Assembly (NCBI GenBank): GCA_022181005.1
Contig: BQMV01000164.1
Location: 1 to 5,295, forward strand
Direction: 5' to 3'
Source: Anaerolineaceae bacterium
Lineage (GTDB): Bacteria > Chloroflexota > Anaerolineae > Anaerolineales > Villigracilaceae
Length of the DNA stretch: 5,295 bases
Made by a program: the position numbers and the translations under genes. The notes under the pieces were generated by a model, which did no database searches, was not told the DNA's origin, and was given only the letters and a program-made list of their open reading frames with translations. How positions within the stretch are numbered: position 1 is the first letter of the stretch; each line of letters opens with the position of its first letter. This document shows, piece after piece, positions 1 through 5,087 of this stretch.

Positions 1-584
1 TCAACCCAGTCATTGCCGACGAGTTGGGCGTTGCTCCAGAGTATGGGCAGCAAATGGCGCTTCATTACGCCGAGGAATTAGCGAAGAAGGGAAAATATGC
101 GCTCACGATCTGGCCCTACCATGCGATGCTTGGAGGAATTGGGCACGCGCTGGTTTCGTCAATTGAAGAAGCGTTGTTCTTTCATTCTATGGCGCGGAAT
201 ACGCAATATGAAATAGAAATTAAAGGAGATAAAACGTTTACCGAAAACTACTCGGCGATCGGTCCCGAAGTGTTAACGGGCCCGATGGGTGAGACGCTCG
301 GCAAACGCAACTCAAAATTTATCGAGCAATTACAGCAAGCGGATAAGCTCGTTATCGCCGGGCAAGCCAAGTCGCATTGCGTCGCATGGACGGTACAAGA
401 CCTTCTCGACGACATCAATGCGGTTGACCCCGCGCTGGCGAAAAGAGTTTACCTGCTTGAGGACTGCTCTTCGCCGGTCGTCGTGTCTGGCGTTGTGGAT
501 CATACCGACGCGGCAAATGCGGCGTTTGCCAAGTTTGCCGCATCGGGAATGAACATAGTGAAATCTACCGATAGTTTCTTGTAA
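1..584 (+). CDS. Nicotinamidase-like cysteine hydrolase (isochorismatase fold), 3' part only
   Basis: This is the C-terminal 193 residues of a cysteine hydrolase of the isochorismatase/nicotinamidase superfamily. The frame is open from the first complete codon (base 3), so the true start and the catalytic Asp of the N-terminal strand lie upstream; the TTG at base 24 is not a convincing start. The segment WPYH (codons 111-122) fits the metal-binding His region of nicotinamidases. IKGDKTFTENYSA supplies the catalytic Lys (codon 222-224). GQAKSHCVAWT carries the nucleophilic Cys (codon 378-380) after the usual cis-peptide strand. The gene ends 6 bases before a nicotinate phosphoribosyltransferase, which strongly supports nicotinamide deamidation to nicotinate in the cytoplasm. 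The AKSHC motif differs from the TDVC-like motif of classical PncA and suggests the longer nicotinamidase-like subgroup. Another amidohydrolase substrate cannot be excluded from sequence alone. Confidence 0.85.
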   Translation, partial: NPVIADELGVAPEYGQQMALHYAEELAKKGKYALTIWPYHAMLGGIGHALVSSIEEALFFHSMARNTQYEIEIKGDKTFTENYSAIGPEVLTGPMGETLGKRNSKFIEQLQQADKLVIAGQAKSHCVAWTVQDLLDDINAVDPALAKRVYLLEDCSSPVVVSGVVDHTDAANAAFAKFAASGMNIVKSTDSFL

Positions 585-590
585 ACAATT

Positions 591-1934
591 ATGAGCGTCT
601 TTGATAATATTCGTCTTACTAACGAAGCCTTTAAGCTCGACGTCGAGCGTATGCGTCGCGGCTGGTACTCGGATAAATACTTCGAGAATATTGGGCGCAT
701 GCTTACGGTCCTCGCTGCGGAACGTTACTCGTACGCCGGCGAATGGAACAACCTCCCGCCGGCAATTTCCGCCGAAGATATCGCAGTCGGTGATATTGAA
801 GTTGAGATGCAGTGGTTTACGCGGCGTATCGGCAGTACGGTCGTCGTCGGCGTAGATAAGGCGCTGGCGATGCTCCGCCACTGTACAGGATATTGGCAGG
901 GCGATACATTCGTTGACACTTCGGACAACCTTGAGGTGTGGGCGGCGCAGGATGGGACGATGGTGAAATCGGATGGCAACCCGTTAAACGCCGAACCGGT
1001 GATTAAGGCGCGCGGACGATATCGCGATTTTGCGCTGCTCGAAACGCCGACTCTCGGTGTGTTGACGCGCTCCAGCCGTGTAGCGACAAATGTGTACGAA
1101 ACGCTCATGGCGGCGCGCGGCAAGCCGGTATTGTTTTTTCCAGCGCGCTTCGACCTGCACGAAGTGCAAGCCGCCGACGGCTACGCTTACAATATCGCAG
1201 TCAAACGCTTTAATATGGATTTCTCGCGCGAGGTTGGTCCGTTTGTTTCGACCGATGCGCAGGGCGATTGGTGGGGCGGCGCAGGCGGCGGAACGGTCGC
1301 GCATGCGGCGATCGCTTCGTTCCTCGGCGATACAGCCGAGGCGATGATGCAGTTTGCACGCATCTTGCCGGCGCAGATTCCGCGCATTGCATTGGTGGAT
1401 TTTAATAACGACTCGGTTCGCGATTCGCTGCGCACGCTCGAAGCGATGTTTACGAAATATCGTGAATTGCGCGATGCGGGGAATGAAACGGAAGCGGAAA
1501 AATATATTTTATACGGCGTGCGTCTCGATACGAGCGGAAGCGTGCGCGATGCGTCGGTTGAACCGCTGGGCGACCCGGCGTTGGATTTAGGAGTTAACCC
1601 GCGGCTGGCGTTTATTGTGCGGCGGGCGTTAGATGCAGCATGGGAAAATTGGAGCCTTCCACCCGTCTGGAAAGAAGCGGCGCGCGAATATTGCCGCAAC
1701 GTGAAGATCGTCGTCTCCGGCGGGTTTGGTCCCGATAAGATTCGTAAGTTTGAGCGCTTGGAAGTGCCGGTAGATATCTACGCGGTGGGTTCGTGGCTGT
1801 TCAATAATAATGGCAACACCGTGACCGACTTCACTGCCGACGTAGTGCGCGTGAAGATTCGCGACGAATGGGTGGAAATGGCGAAAGTAGGGCGGAAGCC
1901 GTTGGCGAATAAAAAATTAGAGCGCGTATGGTAA
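591..1934 (+). CDS. pncB: Nicotinate phosphoribosyltransferase (NAPRT, COG1488 type)
   Basis: A complete 447-residue cytoplasmic enzyme predicted to join nicotinate and PRPP into nicotinate mononucleotide, the committing step of Preiss-Handler NAD salvage. Family landmarks in order: SDKYF (residues 27-31) near the N-terminus; the substrate-tunnel segment LGVLTRSSRVAT (155-166); FPARFDLHEVQ (183-193), in the place of the RR/His active-site strand; GGGTVAHA (232-239), the counterpart of the GT-AHA motif; VDFNND (269-274); GVRLDTSGS (309-317); the phosphate-binding VVSGGFGPDKI (374-384); and YAVGSWL (397-403). The C-terminal KVGRKPLANKK is also typical. It starts 6 bases after the nicotinamidase-like gene and has no visible Shine-Dalgarno, so translation is probably coupled to that gene. 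The length matches the 390-480 residues usual for the shorter archaeal/bacterial branch. Whether H190 is the autophosphorylated His needs an alignment. The exact substrate (nicotinate rather than nicotinamide) is inferred from family and neighbour. Confidence 0.9.
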   Translation: MSVFDNIRLTNEAFKLDVERMRRGWYSDKYFENIGRMLTVLAAERYSYAGEWNNLPPAISAEDIAVGDIEVEMQWFTRRIGSTVVVGVDKALAMLRHCTGYWQGDTFVDTSDNLEVWAAQDGTMVKSDGNPLNAEPVIKARGRYRDFALLETPTLGVLTRSSRVATNVYETLMAARGKPVLFFPARFDLHEVQAADGYAYNIAVKRFNMDFSREVGPFVSTDAQGDWWGGAGGGTVAHAAIASFLGDTAEAMMQFARILPAQIPRIALVDFNNDSVRDSLRTLEAMFTKYRELRDAGNETEAEKYILYGVRLDTSGSVRDASVEPLGDPALDLGVNPRLAFIVRRALDAAWENWSLPPVWKEAAREYCRNVKIVVSGGFGPDKIRKFERLEVPVDIYAVGSWLFNNNGNTVTDFTADVVRVKIRDEWVEMAKVGRKPLANKKLERVW

Positions 1935-1941
1935 CGCGCTT
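1920..1941 (-). terminator. Intrinsic terminator of the transporter gene, shared by convergent 3' ends
   Basis: AGCGCG (1921-1926) and CGCGCT (1935-1940) form a perfect 6-bp stem around an 8-base loop that contains the NAPRT stop codon. A G-U pair can extend it (1920/1941). Read on the minus strand, the hairpin is followed two bases after CT-A by a T6 run (complement of 1911-1916), which fits termination of the transporter transcript. On the plus strand only TATACTGTG follows, so termination of the NAPRT transcript there would be weaker. The stop codon of the transporter gene (1940-1942) also touches the stem. Confidence 0.6.
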
Positions 1942-2779
1942 ATACTGTGAAAAAGTAGATCGCCGAGAAAGCAAGCGCGATGCCGATCGCCTGTTTGCGC
2001 GAGATGCGTTCTTTTAAGATCAGCCACGCGAGGATAACCGTCGCGCCGGGGTAGAGCGAACTTAGGATCGAGGCGATATCCAGCCTGCCGAGTTGGCTGG
2101 CTAAAATGAAGAAGAAATTGCCGCCCACGTCGAGCGTGGCATTGGCGAATGTGATCGCGCGCGCATCGCGCGGGACCGAGAGCGGGTCGCGTCGCGCTAC
2201 GACAATGATGAAGACTAACAGCGTCCCGGCGAAACGCGAAAGGATCATGGGCCATAAGACGGCGCCGCTATTATTAACGGCGTTGTGAATAAAGATAAAG
2301 TAGCCGCCGAAGCCCAATCCGGCGAGCGTCGGAAGCTTCAAGTCGGAGAGTTTGCGGATGTGGAATCCGCCGTCGCCTTGCGAGATCAACCAGACTGCGG
2401 CGAGCGCGAGCGCGAAACCGACGAATTGTATCGAAGTGGGAAGCCCTTCGGTCGCCGCGCTGTACAGGACGGGCAAGAGCGCTGAGAATAGGGCGGAGAC
2501 TGGCGCGGCAACGCTCATCTGTCCTACGCTTAGGCTGTAATATAGAATCAACAAGCCAAACGTGCCGAGCGCGCCGCCGATTAACGCATTGATAGTTATA
2601 GTTAAGGCGGGAAATGTTTCACGGTAGAAGAATCCTGCCGCGGCAAGAAGCAGCAACCCAAAGAAGTCCGCATATAACACGGCGCGATACGCGCCGACCT
2701 TGCGGCTGGCTAACCCGCCCGCGAAATCTCCCGCGCCCCATGAAAGCGACGATGCAATACCATATAAGATAGACAACAA
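1940..2779 (-). CDS. DMT-superfamily (EamA-type) inner-membrane transporter
   Basis: A 279-residue, highly hydrophobic protein with about ten membrane segments, at roughly residues 3-21, 32-51, 62-82, 88-108, 116-133, 150-168, 175-194, 208-228, 235-254 and 262-278. This is the two-repeat EamA architecture of the drug/metabolite transporter superfamily. The two halves end in related stretches, SVAAPVSALFSALLP (89-103) and DIASILSSLYPGATVILAWL (234-253). The second is followed by LKERIS, with the Glu typical of EamA domains. Start: TTG at 2777-2779, preceded by AAAGGA (2787-2792 on this strand) with a 7-base spacer; no ATG lies near, and TTG 3 bases further in is the alternative. It is transcribed from its own promoter, back to back with the gcv promoter. 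The substrate is unknown; EamA proteins move amino acids, nucleotides, sugars and other metabolites. Position beside a glycine-controlled promoter is suggestive only, since the riboswitch is not in its transcript. Confidence 0.88.
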   Translation of the reverse strand: MLSILYGIASSLSWGAGDFAGGLASRKVGAYRAVLYADFFGLLLLAAAGFFYRETFPALTITINALIGGALGTFGLLILYYSLSVGQMSVAAPVSALFSALLPVLYSAATEGLPTSIQFVGFALALAAVWLISQGDGGFHIRKLSDLKLPTLAGLGFGGYFIFIHNAVNNSGAVLWPMILSRFAGTLLVFIIVVARRDPLSVPRDARAITFANATLDVGGNFFFILASQLGRLDIASILSSLYPGATVILAWLILKERISRKQAIGIALAFSAIYFFTV

Positions 2780-2823
2780 ATTAATTTCCTTTAGCGCGCT
2801 TGAACGTATGTGATGACCTGCCT

Positions 2824-2852
2824 ATTGTAGAGCGTGTGTTTCGCGTTGTCAA
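2824..2852 (-). promoter_or_regulatory. Sigma70-type promoter of the EamA transporter gene
   Basis: On the minus strand TTGACA (2847-2852) and TACAAT (2824-2829) are separated by exactly 17 bases, a consensus -35 and a one-mismatch -10. The expected start is near 2817, which gives a leader of about 38 bases that contains the AAAGGA ribosome binding site. The -35 box lies 14 bases from the -35 box of the divergent gcv promoter. Confidence 0.85.
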
Positions 2853-2866
2853 AAGGAAGTTTCCGC

Positions 2867-2895
2867 TTGACTTCCCCCTCTTTCAACCGTACAAT
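2867..2895 (+). promoter_or_regulatory. Sigma70-type promoter of the gcv operon
   Basis: TTGACT (2867-2872) and TACAAT (2890-2895) are spaced by 17 bases. Each differs from consensus by one base. A start about 7 bases after the -10 box would be near 2902, four bases before the first paired base of the glycine riboswitch, so promoter and RNA fit each other closely. The resulting leader before gcvH is about 340 bases. Confidence 0.85.
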
Positions 2896-2911
2896 CAAGT
2901 CACAATTTAAC

Positions 2912-3019
2912 GGCAGTCAGGGAAGAGTCTCATTGTTGTCGCCACGACGATAAGAGCGCCGAAGGTGCAAATCTGGGAAGGCGAAACCAGATGAATCTCT
3001 CAGGCAAAAGGACCCTGCC
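2912..3019 (+). ncRNA. Glycine riboswitch aptamer 1
   Basis: P1 is GGCAG (2912-2916) with CTGCC (3015-3019); it can be prolonged by GG/CC across a TCA bulge. A hairpin TTGTCG-CCA-CGACGA occupies about 2935-2949. The conserved GCGCC-GAA-GGTGC hairpin (2956-2968) contains the CCGAAGG core. The short P3b arm is ATCTGG (2971-2976) with CCAGAT (2987-2992) around a 10-base loop. The signature AATCTCTCAGGCAAAAGGAC closes the aptamer. All these elements match the canonical glycine aptamer in order and size. Confidence 0.93.
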
Positions 3020-3028
3020 CCGGTTAAA

Positions 3029-3174
3029 CTCTGGAAAATTCCGCGAGGAATACCGACGGTGTAAAGTTTTGGTCTGCTAGTAGGCTGATTCTCAGCTGGA
3101 AACTCAGGGCGCTGGAACGTAAGCAAACTGAAAAACTAGGAGACGACGCTAATCTCTCAGGTCACAACACAGAG
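3029..3174 (+). ncRNA. Glycine riboswitch aptamer 2, with long P3b-like arm
   Basis: P1 is CTCTG (3029-3033) with CAGAG (3170-3174), beginning directly after the P0 linker strand. ATTCC-GCGA-GGAAT (3038-3051) is a hairpin with a GNRA tetraloop. ACC-GAC-GGT (3052-3060) is the core hairpin, with C in place of the usual second A. AATCTCTCAGG (3151-3161) is identical to aptamer 1. Between these cores lie about 85 bases instead of about 25. They can form an arm closed by GTCTGCTAG (3072-3080) against CTAGGAGAC (3136-3144), with one G-G mismatch. An inner hairpin GCTGA-TTC-TCAGC (3084-3096) sits within it. Confidence 0.85.
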
Positions 3175-3201
3175 GCGCGCGAAGATCGTCGCGCGCTTTT
3201 T
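3175..3201 (+). terminator. Intrinsic terminator of the glycine riboswitch
   Basis: GCGCGCGA (3175-3182) and TCGCGCGC (3189-3196) form an 8-bp GC-rich stem with a 6-base loop, followed by T5 (3197-3201). The stem starts exactly where the 3' strand of aptamer 2 P1 ends. It can be lengthened by pairing AGAG (3171-3174) with the first four Ts, which would compete with P1. It lies 40 bases before gcvH and is therefore the regulated stop of the operon rather than the end of a gene. Confidence 0.9.
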
Positions 3202-3240
3202 AGGTTATCAAATATTTTTTCACCAAGGAGACCTGCGACA

Positions 3241-3618
3241 ATGAACGCCCCTTCCACCTTTAAATATGCAAAATCAGATGAATGGTTCGATCCTGCAACG
3301 GGCAAAATAGGGATCACCGATTACGCTCAAAATCAACTTTCCGACGTTGTCTTTGTTGAGATTCTCGTTGAGGCGGGACAGGAGATCGCGGCGGGAACGC
3401 CTATCGCTTCAGTAGAATCGGTGAAAGCTTCGTCCGAGATCTATGCTCCGGCAGGCGGAAAGATCATTGCGGTTAATCAAGATCTTATGGATAAGCCCGA
3501 AACCATCAATACCGATCCGTTCGGCGCGGCGTGGATGATCCAACTTGAGGGCGCGGCTGAGGGCGATGTGATGGACGCGGCGGCATACGAGAAGCATTGC
3601 GAAGAAAGATCGCATTAA
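3241..3618 (+). CDS. gcvH: Glycine cleavage system H protein
   Basis: A 125-residue cytoplasmic lipoyl carrier protein, the usual length for GcvH. It shuttles the aminomethyl group of glycine from the P protein to the T protein and passes electrons to dihydrolipoamide dehydrogenase. The central GITDYAQNQLSDVVFVEI (24-41) matches the family. The lipoylation motif ESVKASSEIYAP places the modified Lys at residue 62. The C-terminal part contains PETINTDPFGAAWMIQL (residues 81-97), corresponding to the typical P..IN.DPYG.GW segment. The usual HEW near the N-terminus is DEW here. The ATG at 3241 is preceded by AAGGAG (3225-3230) with a 10-base spacer. It is the first gene behind the glycine riboswitch and is followed after 113 bases by gcvPA. 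Confidence 0.97.
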   Translation: MNAPSTFKYAKSDEWFDPATGKIGITDYAQNQLSDVVFVEILVEAGQEIAAGTPIASVESVKASSEIYAPAGGKIIAVNQDLMDKPETINTDPFGAAWMIQLEGAAEGDVMDAAAYEKHCEERSH

Positions 3619-3625
3619 TCAATCT

Positions 3626-3717
3626 GTTGTTGCGAGGAGCCTAAAGGACGACAAAGCGAACTCCTGTTAATTGTACATCTTGCAATCAGGAGATTGCTTT
3701 GCTTCGCTCACAACGAT
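3626..3717 (+). repeat. Imperfect palindromic intergenic repeat between gcvH and gcvPA
   Basis: Nearly the whole 113-base gap folds on itself. GTTGTTGCGAG (3626-3636) pairs with CTCACAACGAT (3707-3717) with one mismatch and wobbles. CAAAGCGA (3652-3659) pairs with TTGCTTTG (3694-3701). CTCCTG (3661-3666) pairs with CAGGAG (3687-3692), and ATTG (3670-3673) with CAAT (3683-3686). The left arm has extra bases (around 3637-3651), so the element is asymmetric. The TTGCGAGGAGC...CAGGAGATTGC wording resembles a palindromic repeat I have seen scattered between genes in Chloroflexota and other environmental genomes; the copy number here cannot be seen. It could form a stable RNA hairpin in the operon transcript. 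Confidence 0.75.
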
Positions 3718-3719
3718 AC

Positions 3720-3726
3720 GAGGAAA
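3720..3726 (+). promoter_or_regulatory. gcvPA: Ribosome binding site that fixes the gcvPA start
   Basis: GAGGAAA lies 5 bases before ATG 3732 (the GAGGA core 7 bases before it). This selects that ATG over an in-frame TTG at 3699, which would begin inside the palindromic repeat and add eleven residues unlike the family. Confidence 0.85.
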
Positions 3727-3731
3727 CTATT

Positions 3732-5087
3732 ATGACCTATATCCCCATCTCCCCTCACGAGCGCGATGAAATGCTCGCAACCGTCGGCGTTCAATCGCTT
3801 GATGAGTTGTTCGACGCCATCCCCGCCAAACAGCGTTTTCCAAAATTAAATTTGCCTCCCGCGTGGACGGAAATGGAAGCGTTGGAAGAACTCTCTCACA
3901 TCGCTAACGCGAACGAAAACGTGCGCGGCGATCTGATCTCTTTTCTTGGCGCTGGCATGTATCATCATTATATCCCGTCGGTGGTTGATCACATGTTGAG
4001 ACGCGGCGAATTTTACACCGCGTATACGCCGTACCAACCTGAAATTTCACAAGGCACATTGCAAGCCATTTTCGAATATCAATCGTTAATGGCGGCGTTG
4101 ACGGGTATGGACGTGTCGAATGCGTCGCATTACGACGGCGCGACCGCCGCCGCTGAAGCCGTCACGCTTGCGCATGTTCAATTTCGGGGCAAGCGGAATA
4201 GGGTCGTTCTATCGCCAGCGATTCATCCGCAATATCGTCAGGTCATTCGCACATATACGCAAGCGATGGGCGTTGAGATCGTCGGCGAAAATGACGGGCT
4301 CTCCGATGTTCGTTTCTCCGCTGAAGACCTGCAAGCCCTCGTCTCCGAAGAGACTTGCCTCGTCATCGTGCAATACCCCGATTTTTTTGGACGTGTATAC
4401 GATTATAAGAAATTCATTGACGACGTTCACGCTAAAGGCGCGCTAGTCTGCGTAATTGCCAACCCGACCGCGCTGGCGTTTTTCAAGACGCCCGGCGAAA
4501 TGGGCGCGGACATCGTCGTAGGCGATGGGCAGCCGCTTGGAATCCCGATGTGGTTCGGCGGACCCAGCATCGGTTTTTTCACAACGCGCAAACAATACAT
4601 TCATAAAATGGCGGGACGGTTGGTCGGCGAAACGGTGGACAACAAAGGTCAACGCGGATACGTCCTCACGTTGACCGCGCGCGAGCAGCACATCAAGCGC
4701 GAACGCGCCACATCGAATATCTGCACTAATCAAAGTCTGCTCGCGCTCGCTTCCGCTGTTTATTTGAGCGTGCTCGGTAAAAACGGTTTGAAGCAGGTCG
4801 CCGATCTGTGCTATCAAAAAGCGCACTACGCCGCAAATGAACTGAACAAGGTCAAAGGCTACGGCGTTTCGCGGGATGTTTTCTTCCATGAATTTGTGCT
4901 AGAGTGTCCGCAACCGGCCAGCGAGATCAACGCGCATTTGCTGGAACACGGCATTCTTGGCGGATATGATCTGGGTCAGGATTATCCCGCGCTTAAGAAC
5001 CATCTGTTGATCGCTGTTACTGAGATGAATTCAAAAGAAGAAATTGACGCGCTTGTGAGCGTATTGTCGGAGGTGAAATATGGATAA
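3732..5087 (+). CDS. gcvPA: Glycine dehydrogenase (decarboxylating) subunit 1, P-protein alpha
   Basis: A 451-residue protein, close to the roughly 445-450 residues usual for GcvPA. It is the N-terminal half of the split P protein, which with GcvPB decarboxylates glycine using PLP and loads the aminomethyl group onto lipoyl-GcvH. Motifs: SFLGAGMYHHYIPSVV (70-85); EFYTAYTPYQPEISQGTLQ (93-111), highly conserved in all P proteins; SHYDGATAAAEA (132-143); FGGPSIGFF (275-283); GRLVGETVD (295-303); and LTAREQHIKRERATSNICTN (314-333). The PLP-binding Lys is expected in GcvPB, not here, as is normal for the split form. The start at ATG 3732 is set by GAGGAAA. The last 8 bases overlap gcvPB, and the GGAGG for gcvPB lies inside this gene, so the two subunits are likely translated in a coupled, equimolar way. 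Confidence 0.97.
   Translation: MTYIPISPHERDEMLATVGVQSLDELFDAIPAKQRFPKLNLPPAWTEMEALEELSHIANANENVRGDLISFLGAGMYHHYIPSVVDHMLRRGEFYTAYTPYQPEISQGTLQAIFEYQSLMAALTGMDVSNASHYDGATAAAEAVTLAHVQFRGKRNRVVLSPAIHPQYRQVIRTYTQAMGVEIVGENDGLSDVRFSAEDLQALVSEETCLVIVQYPDFFGRVYDYKKFIDDVHAKGALVCVIANPTALAFFKTPGEMGADIVVGDGQPLGIPMWFGGPSIGFFTTRKQYIHKMAGRLVGETVDNKGQRGYVLTLTAREQHIKRERATSNICTNQSLLALASAVYLSVLGKNGLKQVADLCYQKAHYAANELNKVKGYGVSRDVFFHEFVLECPQPASEINAHLLEHGILGGYDLGQDYPALKNHLLIAVTEMNSKEEIDALVSVLSEVKYG
5069..5073 (+). promoter_or_regulatory. gcvPB: Ribosome binding site of gcvPB inside gcvPA
   Basis: GGAGG stands 6 bases before ATG 5080, an ideal spacing. It confirms the start of gcvPB within the 3' end of gcvPA and the 8-base overlap ATGGATAA (5080-5087). 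Confidence 0.88.

Larger units (their letters stand above)
2906..3201 (+). promoter_or_regulatory. Tandem glycine riboswitch with terminator expression platform
   Basis: A cis-acting leader RNA that binds glycine through two consecutive aptamers and controls the glycine cleavage genes downstream. The two aptamers each carry a CCGA(A/C)GG core and an identical AATCTCTCAGG strand (2994-3004 and 3151-3161). The leader TTTAAC (2906-2911) is perfectly complementary to GTTAAA (3023-3028) in the linker between the aptamers. This is the P0 leader-linker helix known from complete tandem glycine riboswitches, though the tandem G-A pairs of a kink-turn are not obvious here. A strong intrinsic terminator (3175-3201) follows aptamer 2 directly. 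Most gcv glycine riboswitches are ON switches, so glycine is expected to favour read-through into gcvH; that direction is inference. Confidence 0.93.

Noticed and set aside
330..881. A long open frame on the minus strand across the end of the nicotinamidase-like gene and the start of NAPRT
   Set aside because: It is antisense to two well-supported genes, its translation is rich in Arg, His and Cys without family features, and no ribosome binding site supports it.
1187..1699. A 170-codon open frame antisense to NAPRT
   Set aside because: It is a mirror of the strong codon bias of NAPRT; the product is low in recognisable structure and matches no family I know.
2917..3126. A 69-codon minus-strand open frame in the riboswitch region
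   Set aside because: The conserved aptamer structure on the plus strand explains the sequence, and the peptide has no recognisable feature.
3072..3144. A tRNA-like stretch in the long arm of aptamer 2 (TAGGCTGATTCTCAGCTGG resembles a D-arm)
   Set aside because: There is no TΨC-arm signature, no 7-bp acceptor stem in register and no anticodon arm; the closing stem belongs better to the riboswitch arm.
3699..3731. An in-frame TTG start giving an eleven-residue N-terminal extension of gcvPA
   Set aside because: It lies inside the palindromic repeat, encodes residues unlike the family and has no ribosome binding site, whereas ATG 3732 has GAGGAAA at proper spacing.
4443..4889. A 148-codon open frame antisense to gcvPA
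   Set aside because: It lies wholly within a highly conserved gene and has no independent evidence.
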